The notes beneath the pieces are model-generated. The model made no database searches, was not told where the DNA came from, and worked only from the letters and a program-made list of their open reading frames with translations. DNA of 64,000 nucleotides, taken from assembly GCA_037176705.1 (NCBI GenBank), contig CM073896.1:26052708-26116707 (forward strand), in the 5' to 3' direction. Below are positions 44,641-57,293 of this stretch, piece after piece. This stretch comes from Molossus alvarezi (lineage: Eukaryota; Chordata; Mammalia; Chiroptera; Molossidae). Numbering within the stretch: the first letter of the stretch is position 1; every line of letters begins with the position of its first letter. The position numbers and the translations under genes are program-made.

Positions 44641-46219
44641 ATTTTCTAGAAATGTTTCATATTTACTCACAAATATTCCTTCCATGTTCCTCATCTATGC
44701 TCTTATTTTTTATGTCTATTTGTAAAACATCACTTGAAAGTAGGTAATAAGCCACCTTGCTACTCTGTATCAGGGTCCTCCATGAAAAGCCTGCCTTGTC
44801 CACCACTTTGGTGTTATAGAGCCCTAGACTATTGTATTACCCTAAGACATTAGATTTCTATATTCCCTCTTGGTATAATTCTGTTGCTTTGTTACTTGCT
44901 TTCTAATTTGAGTACCTTCTATTTGCCTGCCAGCTTATTCTGTGTTTCTGTGATCAGCCTTTGTTCTTGCTCTCATCACCGCAGGGCTATTTTATTAGTC
45001 AAAGATTTTTGTTAGGAAGAGTGCTCAAGTATAATTTTCAAAAAGTTAAAAACACTACTCCCATAACAATGTAAAATGAACATGTTACATTTTTCATTTA
45101 ACACTAATGAGGGATCTGGAAAGTTACTAATGCTGGCTTGGAGAAGAATTTTAGGTATTGGGATTTTTATAGTTTGTCAGTTAAAGAAATGTAGAAATAC
45201 ATTTGCTTATTGATATATGACTATATATGGTTAATGTCTACTGGACAAGATACAATAACCTTTGAGTGACATTTCTTCTTGACCAGAAATAATTTAGACT
45301 GATATTGTAGAAGAATCATTTGCAACACTATTAGACAAGGACTATTTGCAATATTCTTAGACAAGAATCATGTATGGCCATAAGTTTTCTAAAAATTAAC
45401 CCCTACTATTACAAAATTATAAAATATTTTAATAAATAATATACTTGTAATCAAACAATGTTACTAATCTTAGAAAATCAGATCATCCTCCTCCCAGCAC
45501 TATATCATTTCTTTGCCTGTTTCTCAGCTTTGAATACATTTCCATGACAAGTTTCATTGCCAGAGTGAAATGTAGCTGAAATGGATCCTTACTTTGCAGA
45601 GACATAGATATCATGACAAATTCTTTATAATTCTAATGAGTATTCTCCTGCCTAATATGTCAGCTTTTCTTATTTGTTCATTTTTTTTTTTCTTTCTGTT
45701 TTGCTATTTCATGCTCAATGGCCTGTAATCTTTAATGGTCCTCTTGTATAAAATGTAAACTTATATAAGAGCATTTTTCATTATTCAGGGTGGCAGGGAA
45801 CCTTCCTCTCTAACCAGAATCTGTAAGAAAATGACTAATATGAAAAACATCTGGACTGAATTTTGAATCCTTTTCTTTTTTTAGATTTTTTATTTTTTGC
45901 ATTGGCTTTCACTAACTAAAAAAAACCCAACTTTGAAGAAATTGGAAGTTGTAATGATTCATATATGAAACCTATTAAAGAAACATGTTCAGAATAAAGG
46001 ATAGCAAACAGATTCTCAAGATACATGAACAACTCTTTTGATTAGACTGTTTGTTGAATCTAAGAAATGTCAATTTTTAATTCAGACTGCTAACCATGAC
46101 TTGCATGCACAATTTTCTAAGTAGAAATATTTGATTCTTACTTCTTGGTAACATGTAGGAGCTCAAAATTATTTGTTGAATGCATTAAATGTTTTATAAA
46201 AAGCCAAATAATTATTAAA
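44641..46219. other. AT-rich single-copy-like DNA
   Basis: Nothing recognised. Confidence 0.4.
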
Positions 46220-46230
46220 GAATAGCATTT
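46220..46230. repeat. TSD, left copy, of the 46231-51691 L1
   Basis: GAATAGCATTT, repeated with one mismatch (GAACAGCATTT) at 51692-51702. Confidence 0.8.
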
Positions 46231-47030
46231 TTTGGATTGACAAAAAATGGCGGTGGAGTGAATGGAAGCTACACAGATGATCTCCCAGGATCAAATGGGA
46301 ATTAAAACTAAAATAAAGACAAATCGTTGGAAAAAGCAGTGAAAAGCAGTGGGAAAGAACCATATAACCAGGGACACTGGTAGGATCTGCAAAGGCGCAA
46401 CAGGGTGGTGGGCTGAGAGCCCACGGACAGCAGCAGCCTTAGCTGTGAGCAGTGCCCTAGGGGTTAAAATCTCAAGCCCCTCCACAACACAGAGGGCCAG
46501 TATAGAACACTACATTGGCTACACCCACTCACCTTGGGCTCTGGCAGAAGGAGGGTGGACTGGATTGAAACTCTGTGGGGACACCTGGGATTTGGAGGGC
46601 ATTCAGAGTTTTGCTGAGTTGCGGCCACAATGAATAGTGGCCAGCTTGCTCATTCCTGGAGCTGGGGGAGAAAGAGTAGCACCTCCATTAAAGATTCAGC
46701 CCTCTCCAGGTGAGCCAAAGAAATGCAAATTGAGGCTCATTAACAACCAGCATCTGTCCCATCTTCTGGAAATCCTCTTACACTGAACACCAGAGGGCTA
46801 TATTCCAAGGCCCTGAGTAACTGAGACTAATAGCCTCCAGGAAAAAAGCTAGAGGATGACTAAACCATTCCTGGGCTTAGAAATCTACCCAGGAAAGTAA
46901 GACTTGACAGTGGTGTTTAATATAGGCCCTCCCACACTCATTGAAACCCAGTAGAGGGAGCCAAAAACAGCAGAACACCAACACCCACAGGAAAAAATTG
47001 GCAGGCTCCAAACCCACTGAGATAGCCAAA
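46231..47030 (+). promoter_or_regulatory. 5'UTR of the second L1 type
   Basis: About 800 bases from the TSD to the ORF1 start. It has an AAAATGGCGG motif near position +15, the place where human L1 has its YY1 site, and no tandem monomers. Confidence 0.65.
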
Positions 47031-47912
47031 ATGGTGAAACAAAGAAACAAATCCCAAATGAAAGAACAAAAGATCTCTACTGAAGATGAGATAAATGAAA
47101 TGCAGCTAAGCAAGTTATCAGAGGTACACTTCAGAGCCATGATCTTGAGGAAGCTCAACAGCATGAGTAAAGACATCAACACCATGAGCAAAGATATAGA
47201 AATATTGAAAACCAACCAATTGGAAATAAAGAATGACATAGCAAAAATAAAGAACACATTGGAAGGACTAACCAGCAGAGAAAACTGAGGACCACATCAG
47301 TGAATTAGAGGAGAGGGTAGAAAAATCAACCAATTAGAAAACCAAAAGAAAAAAACAATTTAAAAAAAGGAAGACAACTTAAGAGAACTGTGGAACAACT
47401 GGAAACATAATAATATTCGCATCATAGGAGTCCCTGAAGAGGAAGAAAATGAGCAAAGGTTAAAAAATATATTTGAAGAAATAGTGACAGAAAACTTTCC
47501 TAACTTGGTGAAGGAAGAAGGCATTCAAGTTCAAAAAGCACAGAGAGCCCCAAGTAAAAAGAACCCAAACAGACCCATGCCAAGGCACATAATAATTAAT
47601 ATGCCAAAAACTAAAGACAAATAGAGAATCCTAAAGGCAGTATAAGATAAACAACAGGTTACCTACAAAGGAAACCCCATAAGGATCTCATCTGACTTCT
47701 CAACAGAAACACTACAGGTCAGAAGGGAATGGCATGAAGTAATCAAGGTCATGAAAAACAAGGATCTGAATCCAAGACTATTCTGTCCAGCAAGGACATC
47801 ATTCAAAATAGAAGATCAAATAAAGAGCTTCACAGACAAAAACAAAGGCTAAGGGAATATATTAGCACCAAACCAGCACTGCAAGATATGCTAAAAAGAG
47901 CTTCTGTAATTA
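47031..47912 (+). pseudogene. L1 ORF1, broken
   Basis: The ATG at 47031 begins Met-Val-Lys-Gln-Arg. The frame is open to 47288 and covers a charged N-terminus and a heptad-like coiled coil (MSKDINTMSKDIEILKTNQL region), also extending upstream without a stop to 46941. A small indel near 47290 ends it, and the C-terminal RNA-binding part follows in other frames to about 47912. Confidence 0.85.
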
Positions 47913-47954
47913 GTTGAAGAAATAGGAAGAAAAATATAACCATACTAAACAAAA

Positions 47955-50900
47955 ATGGCAGTAAATAAATACATGTCAATAATCACCTTAAATGTGAATG
48001 GTTTGAATTCCCCAATAAAAGACACAAAGTAGCTAAGAGCATAAGAAAGCATGACTCATGTATATGTTGTTTACAAGAGACCCACCTCACAACAAAAGAC
48101 TCACATAGTTTGAAAGTGATAGGGTGGAAAAAAATCTTTCAAGCAAAAGGAAAGAAAAAAAAAAGCTGGGGTAGCAATACTCATATCTGATAAAATAGAT
48201 TTCAAAATGAAGGCCATAACTAGAGACAAATAAGGTCACTACATAATATTGAAAGGATCTATCCAACAAAAAGATATAACCTTGGTAAACATATATGTAC
48301 CCAATATAGGAGCACCAAAATCTATTAAAAATCTTCTGGAGGACTTCAAAGGAGAAATTAACAGCAATATAATCATAGCAGGGGACTTCAACATCCCGCT
48401 GACATCACTGGATAGATTATCTAGACAAAAAAATTAACAAGGAAGCAGACTCTAAATGAAGACCTAGATAAAATGGATTTAAGAGATATCTACAAAGAAT
48501 TACACCCCAAAACTACAGAATTCACATTCTTCTCAAGTACACATGGGACATTCTCAAAGATAGACCAAATGTTAGGGCAAAAACTAAGTCTCTACAAGTT
48601 CAAGAAGATTGAAATCATATCAAGCCTCCTCTAAGATCACAATGGTATGCAACTAGAAATCAATTGCAACAAGAACATGCAAAGATATTTGAAAATATGG
48701 AGGTTAAATAGCATGTTATTGAGCAATGAGTGGGTTAACATGGAGATCAAAGAAGAAACTAAGTTCCTGGAAACCAATGAAAATGAACACAAAACAACAC
48801 AAAATCTATGGGATGCTGTGAAAGCAGTTCAATGAGGGACGTTCACAGCACTACACGCCTACCTCAAGAAGCAAGAATAATTTCTAATTGACTACCTAAC
48901 CTCCCAACTTAAAGAACTAGAAAGCAAACAAAAAGAAAACTACAGAGAAGTAGAAGGAAGGAAATAGTACAGATTAGAGCAGTAATAAGCGATATGGAGA
49001 CCAAAAAACAATTCAAAGGATCAATGAAACAAAGAGCTGGTTTTTTGAAAGATAAACAAGATTGATGGACCCTTAGCTAGACTCACCAAGAAACAAAGAG
49101 AGAGAACTCAAATATACAAAATCATAAATAAATAAATAAACAAACAAGTAATAATTGAGATGACAAAAATACAAAGGATTGTTAACAAATATTATGAACA
49201 ACTATATGGCAAAAATTGGACAATCTAAGTGAAATGGACAAATTTCTAGAAACACATGGTATCCCAAAACTGAACTAGGAAGAGATAGAAAACTTGAACA
49301 GACCAATAACAATGAAGTAAATTGAAGATGTAATCAAGACTCTCCCAACAAACAAAAGCCCAGGCCTGGATGGCTTCTCGGGGAAGTTTTAACAAACATT
49401 CAAAGAACTAACACCCATTCTCCTCAAACTATTCCTAAAAATTTAAGAAGAAAGACTTCCAAACTTGTTTTATAAGGCCAGCAAAATTGTAATTCCAAAT
49501 CCAGAAAAAGATACTACAAAGAAAGAAAACTACAGGCCAATATCCCTGATGAGCATAGATGCCAAAATCCTGCATAAAATACTAGCAAATCAAATCCAAC
49601 AATACATCAAAAAAATTATTCACCATGACCAAGAGGGATTTATCCGAGAGATGCAAGGGAGGTACAATATTTGCAAATCAGTAAATGTGATACACCACGT
49701 AAACAAAATGAAAGATATAAACTATATGATCATATCAATAGATGCTGAAAAATCATTCAATAAAATCCAGCACCCATTTCTGATAAAAACATTCAGTAAT
49801 TTGGAAAGTGAGGGATCATATTTTGATATAATAAAGGCCATATATGAAAGACTTACAGCCAACTTCACACTCAATGGACAAAAACTAAAAGCCTTTTTTT
49901 AAGAACAGGAACAAGATAAGGGTGCACATTTTCACCACTCTTATTTAACATAGTACTTAAAGTCTTAGCCACAGCAATCACACATGAAGAAAAAATAAAA
50001 GGGATCCAAATTGGAAAGGAGGAAGTGAACCTCTCATTATTCGCAGATGACATGATATTATGCATAGAAAACCCTAAAAACGCCATCAAAAATCTACTAG
50101 ATTTAATGAATGAATTTGGCAAAGTAGCGGGATACAAAATCAACGTCAAGAAATTGACAGCATTCTTATACAGCAATGATGACCTCAAAGAAAGAGAAAC
50201 TGAAAAAACAATCCCATTTACCATCATGGCAAAAAAATTAAGATACCTAAGAATAAACTTAACCAAAGAAGTAAAGGACCTATTTGCAGAAAACTATAGG
50301 ACATTGAAAAAAGAAATAAAGGAAGATATAAAAAAGTGGAAGCACGTACCTTGTTCATAGATTAGAATACTTAACATCATTAAAATGTCCATACTACCCA
50401 AAGCAATGTATAGGTTCAGTGCAATCCCCATCAAAATGCCAATGACATACTTCACAGAACCAAAACAAATATTTCAAAAATTCATATGGAACCAAAAATA
50501 ACCCCAAATAGCCACAGAAATCTTGAAAAAGAAGAACAAAGTAGGTGGGATCATAATACCATAATACCAGATATCCAGTTATACTTCAAAGCTATTGTAA
50601 TCAAAACAGTCTGGTATTGGCAGAAAAACAGGCACATAGATCAATAGTATAGAACAGAGAACCCAGAAATTGACTCAAAACATTATGCTCAATTAATATT
50701 TGTAAAGGGGGCAAGAGCACACAATGGACAAAAGACAGCCTCTTTAATAAATGAGGTTGGAAAAATTGAACAGCTACATGCAAAAAATGAAACTAGACCA
50801 TCAACTTACACATTACACAAGAATAAATTCAAAATGGATATATGACTTAAATGTGACTCATGAATCCTTAAAAACCTAGAAGAAATTTTAGGCAACAAAA

Positions 50901-51440
50901 TTTCAGACTTCATATGCAGCAGAATTTTCACTGATACATCACAGAAACAAAGGAAAATGAACACATGGGTCTACATCAAACTAAAAAGCTTCTGCACAGC
51001 AAAAGTAACAACCATCAAAATGGAAAGGGAACCCACTGTATGGGAGAGCATAATTGCCAATGATACATCAGATAAGGGGTTAATTTCTAAAATATATAGA
51101 GTGCTAATAGAACTCAACAAAAGGAGAACAAAGAATCCAATTTAAAAATAGGCAGAGGAGCTAAATAAACACCCCTCCAAACAGGACATACAAATGGCCA
51201 AGAGTCATATGAAGAAATGTTCAACATCACTAATCATCAGCGAGATGCAAATTAAAACAATAGTGTGGTATCACCTCACACCTGTCAGAATGGCCACCAT
51301 CAACAAAGCATCAAACAACAAGTGTTGGTGAAGTTGTGGAGAAAAGGGGACTCTATTACACTGCTGGTGGTTTCCTAAGTGAAACAAGCCAAGCAGAGAA
51401 AAACAAATATTATATGATCTCATATATTTGTGTAATATAG
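47955..51440 (+). pseudogene. L1 ORF2, broken
   Basis: Starts Met-Ala-Val-Asn at 47955 with the endonuclease opening ITLNVNGLNSPIK, and is stopped after about 25 codons. The RT core is recognisable at 49465-49902 (motifs '[14 protein letters not shown]', '[13 protein letters not shown]'). The active-site box LSLFADDMI is intact in the 50025-50360 piece. The C-terminus is truncated by the 340-bp deletion at 51370. No functional enzyme is possible because of many stops. Confidence 0.9.
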
Positions 51441-51702
51441 TGAACATAACAGTCTGAAGAACAGGGTAGTCCCAGAAACGTGGAAGTACGGTATAGACTG
51501 ACAATCCCCAGAAGAGGAGATAGTGGAGGGAGAGATAAACCACAGAACTTATATGCATGTACGCATAACCAATGAACATGAACAACAAAGCTGGGGATGG
51601 GGCAGGGAGGGAAGAGGAGGAGGGTGTCAATGGGGGAAAATGGAAAAACATCTGTAAAATAAATAAATTAAATAAAACAAATTTAAAAAATGAACAGCAT
51701 TT

Positions 51703-52455
51703 CTAAATTTTAGTGAAAACTGTGTCAACTATATTGTTTTTTACAGAAGTATGTTTAAATGTTATGTCAGATAATTGTCTAGAGTTATACATGCTTTTGC
51801 TGGTTTTTTTCCCACCATCTTCCATATTGGATGAACACAATACCTTTAGGAATCCTGGATTTCACCCAAAATCTGAACTATGTGAAAAACAAATTTAACA
51901 ATGAGAAAATCAAACAACAGTTAAATATTATGGACTGGATTAAAATATGTTTATGTAGTCATTTGAAGTATTTATCATGTTTGTATTATGAAAGTTAAAA
52001 TTAATTCCATCTTGTTGATCATATATATGCTATCTAATGCCAATGTTGGAACAATAATCAAGATATCAATTTTCATTTCTGTAAACAAATTTCTTAGGGA
52101 AAATTCAGATATTTTACTTTCCTGCTACACATATAAACTATCATGGTTTCAATTTGTGATGCTAAATTACATGTTTTTTCTTCCAATCCTCTTTTGGGGC
52201 ATGGAGGGAATAACTAGGAAACTTGGATATTATCAGGATTAAGTGAGCTACCCCATTTATTTTCTGTCTAATACATCCACACCTGGGGTCATTCTACATA
52301 GCCAATGGCACATAATTTAATATTTTCTCAAACCTCCTTAGAAATTCTGTCATCCTAACAGAGTCTGCTGAATATTTCCACCAAAAAATGAAATGTGTTT
52401 GACAAGATTTTAGTATTTCCAGGTGATAGAGAAGAAGAGTAAAATAGAAAATATC
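51703..52455. other. AT-rich single-copy-like DNA
   Basis: Two short plus-strand frames (51713-51898, 51988-52242) have no recognisable features. No repeat identified. Confidence 0.4.
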
Positions 52456-52462
52456 TAACCCT

Positions 52463-52675
52463 GCCTTGGTCTGTTTTGCTAAGTGGTCAGAGTGTGGCCG
52501 CGGACTTACCTCGGTTGCAGTTTGATCCCCAGCCCTGGTCGGGTCGTGCAGAAGGCAGCCGGTGAATGTGTCTCATGTCAATGTTTCTCTCTCTCTCTCT
52601 TCGTCCCTTCCTTCCTCCTTCCCGCTCTATCTGAAAATCAATGGAAAAATATCCTTGGGTGAGGATTAAAAATAA

Positions 52676-52715
<40 letters not shown>

Positions 52716-52723
52716 AAATAAAT
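52463..52723 (+). mobile_element. Ves SINE, type A, with deleted head segment and (AAAT)n tail
   Basis: The start of the head is joined, at GTGTGGCCGCGG, to the ACCTCGGTTGCAGTTTG segment. The B-box region is deleted. The 3' body is normal and ends GGTGAGGATTAAAA, then (AAAT)n at 52673-52723. Only a weak 7-bp flanking match is seen. Confidence 0.88.
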
Positions 52724-52960
52724 AGCCAACCCTTTCTAGTGCGTAGTTGAGAGGACAGCATAAAGTGGCATGTGCAAAGATGATGAAAAATAAATAATGT
52801 AGGCTAGCCCTGGACTGGACCTGGAGAAACAAGGCAGAAGACAGAGGATGGGTAGTGGGTTTGCTGTCATTCTCATATTATAAGCCCCAAATTTCTATAA
52901 GAAACATCATCTAAAATTCATAAAAAGTAAGGATATGCATGATGAGAAATATATATTTGC
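52724..52960. other. Single-copy-like DNA
   Basis: Nothing recognised. Confidence 0.4.
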
Positions 52961-52974
52961 TATACTCTGTTTTT

Positions 52975-53238
52975 TTTATTTTTATTTATTTTTTATCCTC
53001 ACCCGAGGACATTTTTCCATTTTTTGCTCAGGTAGAGTGGGAGGGAGAGAGAGGAACAGAGAGAGAGAGAGAGAAACATCAATGTGAAAGGAACACATCG
53101 AGTGGCTGCCACCCGCACAACTGACCAGGGCCGGGGACAAACTGCAACCGAGGTACGTGCCCTTAGCGGGAACCGAACCCGGGTCTCTCAGGACAGCAGG
53201 CCAACTCTCTAACCGCTGAGCCAAACCGGCCAGGGCTA
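52975..53238 (-). mobile_element. Ves SINE, type A
   Basis: Complete minus-strand element with head GCCCTGGCCGGTTTGGCTC, B box GGGTTCGGTTCCC, and CGGGTGAGGATAAAA end. TSD TATACTCTGTTTTT at 52961-52974 and 53239-53252. Well preserved. Confidence 0.95.
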
Positions 53239-53252
53239 TATACTCTGTTTTT

Positions 53253-54000
53253 GAAGTAATTTCTCACATATCCAAAACAGCATTTTCTTTTGCATGTAGG
53301 TTGTTGATTTTGGTTGCTGCAGCTTGTATTCTAGAGTTAAGAAGGAACAGTGGACAATTTAAAACAAGTGTTTTAAATATTTTGATATCTTTATTATAGC
53401 TGTGATCGTTTCTGAATAGAAAATTAGAAGATATGATGATCCCACACATACACCTGGTATCCCTCTCCCTTCCCCACCACTGGTACATTGGGCATCTTCC
53501 TGAAGAATTTAAGATAGAAATATTTTATGTGAAGGATTTTGTATAGCCATAATTTAAACTTTAGCAAATGACTACGAATAGAAACATATTAATAATAAAA
53601 AACTAATAAAACAATATTAAGCTGAAAAGGTGAGACATACCCAGTAGCTGATCCGCCTGAAGTTCAAATGTGGAGAGCATAGCCTACTGGAGGCAATTAC
53701 ATTTTTAGAATGAAAGGAATTATCACTCCTGCTCCTGTGCTCATCCACTTCAAGTCCTGCTCAATTGCAAAATGTAACCAGACATTTAATAACTAGTGTT
53801 ACCCTGAGAGGATGCTTTAGGAATAAATTTAGATTAAAAATATACATGTTCACATCCTCTCCATAACTGGCAGATTTCTCTCTCTGGCTCAGGAGCAGAC
53901 TGACAGAGAGCTTACCTTTTTGTGTCCCAGAGAGACTCGCACATTTGCTGCACATTCACTCATGATCTAAAATAGCATCTCTCCACACCAGTATTTTTTT
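53253..54000. other. Single-copy-like DNA
   Basis: No gene or repeat recognised. Confidence 0.4.
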
Positions 54001-54004
54001 TTAC

Positions 54005-54160
54005 AAGACATTACTGAGTTTCTATGTGTCAGGGATTTGATAAATGCAAGTGTTGAAAACCTAGTAATGGGTGAATAAGACATGGAGAACTCAGAACCTG
54101 ATTTTGGAGGAGTAAAACACAATTATATACAATTTGAAAATAAATGGATGTTTCCATTGT
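54005..54160 (-). mobile_element. LINE-2 relic (weak)
   Basis: 'TTACTGAGTTTCTATGTGTC', 'TGATAAATGCAAGTGTTG' and 'GAATAAGACATGGAGAACTC' follow the reverse order of the L2 3' end. Diverged, so moderately uncertain. Confidence 0.5.
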
Positions 54161-54270
54161 TCAGTATGGAGAGATGGAACAAAAGATGTGTTTTGAATTC
54201 AGTGCAAGCTTTGTGAAGGCACTAATTTTATTAATAAAATTATATGTAATGTTTAATTTAGTTCTGGGCC

Positions 54271-54292
54271 CATCATCATCATCACCATCTCC
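54271..54292. repeat. CAT trinucleotide tract
   Basis: Short (CAT)n/(CAC) run. Confidence 0.8.
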
Positions 54293-54517
54293 TCCTACCC
54301 CCTCCTTTTTTTGGTAGAGATAACATTTAATTCCTTTCAGGTTTGGGACTGAGCAGAACCCACTCAGTACAAACATTCTGAAATCTTCTCTTCCCATTAC
54401 ACTCCAGAGAATCTGTTAATGTCTTGTGTTCTTGCCTTATGAACATGAATTAATAATTTACCATTGGTACTACAACTTCTCTGCCACTTTGTTTTTATGC
54501 TTTAATTTGTGTGGGTT

Positions 54518-54672
54518 TTTTAATCTTTATTGTTGAGAGTATTACAGATACCCCTCCTTTTTTTCCTCCATTGCCCACCTCTACCGAGCTCCCTACCCAC
54601 CCCAGGCCTTCACCACACTATTGATTATGTCTATGGGCAATGCATATATGCATATAAATTATTTGGTTAATT
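54518..54672 (-). mobile_element. Short 5'-truncated L1 3'UTR fragment
   Basis: Minus-strand L1 3'UTR: 'ACAGATACCCCTCCTTTTTT', CCATTGCCCACCTC and 'GTCTATGGGCAATGCATATA' parallel the 3'UTR of the other bat L1 copies in the window (e.g. 2025-2125), but belong to a different subfamily. Confidence 0.7.
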
Positions 54673-55747
54673 TGTTCTAAAATCCTTTTGCATTATTAGA
54701 CATCATTTGCAATTATAATAGTAGAAGGAAACATTTCAATCTTACCTTAGTTGACCTCTTTGAATTTGTTTGTCACATCTTCTGGTAAAATGGTTTTGCA
54801 TTCTGCAGCCGCATTTCAGTGTTTATACCCATCCTGGTTGACTGCCCCTGTTCAGTCTCACTGATGAAGTCCTCTAACTCTGCTTCTGCTTCCTCATTTT
54901 TAAAATAAATGTTTATTTTTGAAATAGATAATACTTGCATATACTATAAAATGTAAAGGTCAAAAGAATAAATGAATGAAATAAGTCTCCCTTTATTACC
55001 TGTCCTTTAGTAATCTCATTTGTCTTCATGGAGCAACCATTATTAATAATCTTTTTTTTTTTTGGCAATTTGTTGCAGAGAAATTTTATATACTTGAAAG
55101 GATCTACATATTATATTGTCCACTAATAACATATTCTATATATTATTCTGTATTTTTTTCACTTACGTATATGTCTTGTATATATTGCTTACCATCTATA
55201 AGAATTATCTCATCCATTGTAAACACTACCCAGTATAATATATTTAATACATGTCCTGCGGAGTCATCAACCAGTGAATGCATAAATAAGTGGAACAATG
55301 AACTGATCTCTCTTTCTTTCTCTCTCTGTCTAAAACAAACAAAAATAATCAAATTGTCCTTTATAGATGCTATAGTAACAATAACTTTCACCAACAATAA
55401 ACAAGAATCTGGTGTACTTAATCTCTATTTTTAACTTAATATTGATTAACTGTATACATATCTTAAAGATTCTTTTCCCCTCACTTTTACCACCACATTA
55501 TATTTTATTTATCTTTGATTCACTTTTATATCTTCTAGCATACTTACACTGCTATTACTTAATCTACTTTAAATTTTGTCTGTTTTTTTGTATTGAAAAT
55601 AGAGAGAAATAAATACAAACACACTATCTTTTCTCTTATCATCTAACTTTGTTAATTCTAGTATTTTGACATCATCAGATTTAAAATATTAATTTTCTAT
55701 TTAGTAACCTAAAATTGTAGCTTTTTATTATTATTTTTTTACATAAA
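54673..55747. other. AT-rich single-copy-like DNA
   Basis: No gene. Overlapping frames at 55143-55434 on both strands have no recognisable domain and are probably chance. Confidence 0.4.
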
Positions 55748-55761
55748 TCAGTTTCAATATT

Positions 55762-55959
55762 TTTTAAATATGTTTTTATTTATGTTTTAGAGAGAGATAG
55801 AAACATCAGTGTGAAAGAGACACACAGATCGGATGCCACCTATACACCGCCTACTGGGGATCGAGCCCACAACCCGGGCATGTGCCTTGACCAGGAATTG
55901 AATCAGGACCTCTCAGTCCATGGGAAGATGCTCAATCCACTGAGCCACACTGGCCAGGC
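55762..55959 (-). mobile_element. Ves SINE, type B
   Basis: Minus strand: GCCTGGCCAGTGTGGCTCAG head, 'GATTCAATTCCTGGTCAAGG' region, GGCGGTGTATAGGTGG and CT/AG-rich stretch. The flanks TCAGTTTCAATATTTTT and TCAGTTTTAATTTTTAA look like a diverged TSD. Confidence 0.9.
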
Positions 55960-55962
55960 TAG

Positions 55963-57038
55963 TCAGTTTTAATTTTTAATAAGAGGGAATTCCTGGCTAG
56001 TTGTAGCTTCAAATCCAGGCACTTCTAAATCCATACATTACTCTCAGGCACTGGCTTTTCTCCTTTTCTGGGCTTAACTTTCTTCTGTGGTAGATTCATT
56101 TTTTTTATTGCTTCTCCACTGGTAGTGGTAAAATTTCCGGGTTTATATTATAGAATGTTGGCATTTGTATAGATTGAGAACCTCTTTCTCTTTGGTTCCA
56201 AAAAACACACAAAAATTCAGATTTGGATCTTTTTTGGACTGGTTGTATAAGGTAGGCCCTCTCTGCCTATGCCTGAACTGAAAGGCAGGTCACTAGAAGA
56301 GCAGAAGTCTAGAACATGTTTTTTTCAGACTTCAGCTTTTTCTTTACCTCCTAGTTGTCTGTTTATTATGCTTCAAATCTATATCCTGAGTTGTTTCTTT
56401 ACTTGCTGACATAGTCAAGTCTATTCATGTATCTTCCCCTGATTCTTTTCTCTCTCTTTATTTATAAAGTGTGTGTTCCTGGCATAGCAGTTTTATAGTA
56501 TTCCTCAAACATATTATTTTTTATGTTCCTCCATGTCTTATTTTTAATATAAAACACCTATATAACCACCAATGAGATTAGACAGTTTACGTTTTCCCAT
56601 ATTTGTTTTCATATCTCTTTTTGTTACAGATGTAAAACATTACAAATTGAGCTAAAAGTTGTACATATTAATCCCATGCATGCGTTTGTACTTCATTTAC
56701 ATATTTAAGTATCCATCAATAATACTTACTGTCTTTCAGAGAAAACCCCACAGGCCTGTATAATTTTTTTTAAGAAGGCTGTTCAGTTTTCCCAAAAAGA
56801 AATTGTGGCGGCCATAGGAATTTACTGTTCACATTCCCTACTTCAGAGAACGTAACTGTCTGATGCCCATAGCTACTACCCTGAATCCACCTGTGAGTTG
56901 TGGCCTCTTTTTCCAAGACTGCTCCAGCCAGTGAGACTGAGAACTGCGGTCCCTCTTGGTGTACCAATGCAACTGACTCATGTACAGTGTGGAATTCCTT
57001 TAATGGACCACTTTGGTTCAACAACTCCACATTGGTCT
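55963..57038. other. Unclassified DNA; possible ancient LTR from about 56760
   Basis: No gene identified. From about 56760, continuing after the Ves SINE to about 57430, the composition is less AT-rich and ends in a 'CCCATTAAATCTCTTGCACC' stretch like the poly-A region of old mammalian LTRs. The 86-codon minus-strand frame at 56770-57030 is longer than its neighbours but matches nothing I can name. Confidence 0.3.
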
Positions 57039-57053
57039 GCCCAAAACTTTCTT

Positions 57054-57278
57054 TTTTATTTCTATTTTTAAAATTATTTTTCTTTGTTGATTTTTAGAGG
57101 GAGAGGAAAGGAGAGGGAGAGAGGGATAGAAACATCAATGACAGAGAACATCAATTGTCTGCCTCCTGCACAACCCCCAGTGGGGATGGGGCCCACAACC
57201 TGGCATGTGTCCTGACCAGGAATCCAACCAGCGATTGGTGCATGGGTCAACGCTCAACCACTAACTCACACCAGCCGA
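57054..57278 (-). mobile_element. Ves SINE, type B
   Basis: Minus strand, complete but diverged head. TSD GCCCAAAACTTTCTT at 57039-57053 versus GCCCAGAATTTTCTT at 57279-57293, two mismatches. Confidence 0.9.
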
Positions 57279-57293
57279 GCCCAGAATTTTCTT

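Larger units (their letters stand above)
46231..51691 (+). mobile_element. Near full-length L1, second 5'UTR type, inactive
   Basis: The order is 5'UTR (46231-47030), ORF1 (47031 to about 47912), ORF2 from 47955, 3'UTR and A-rich end. A TSD of 11 bp with one mismatch brackets it. The 5'UTR does not match that of the elements at 1979-8715 and 22060-25809, though the first bases again hold an AAAATGGCGG (YY1-type) motif. About 340 bp near the end of ORF2 are missing at 51370/51371, where CTGCTGGTGG joins TTTCCTAAGTG. Numerous stops and frameshifts make it inactive. Confidence 0.93.

Noticed and set aside
55143..55434. Overlapping sense/antisense ORFs
   Set aside because: Both are under 90 codons, AT-rich and without any conserved feature. 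They look like chance frames.
56770..57030. 86-codon ORF as a domesticated transposon gene
   Set aside because: No family resemblance could be established, there is no supporting structure, and length is within chance expectation for this composition.
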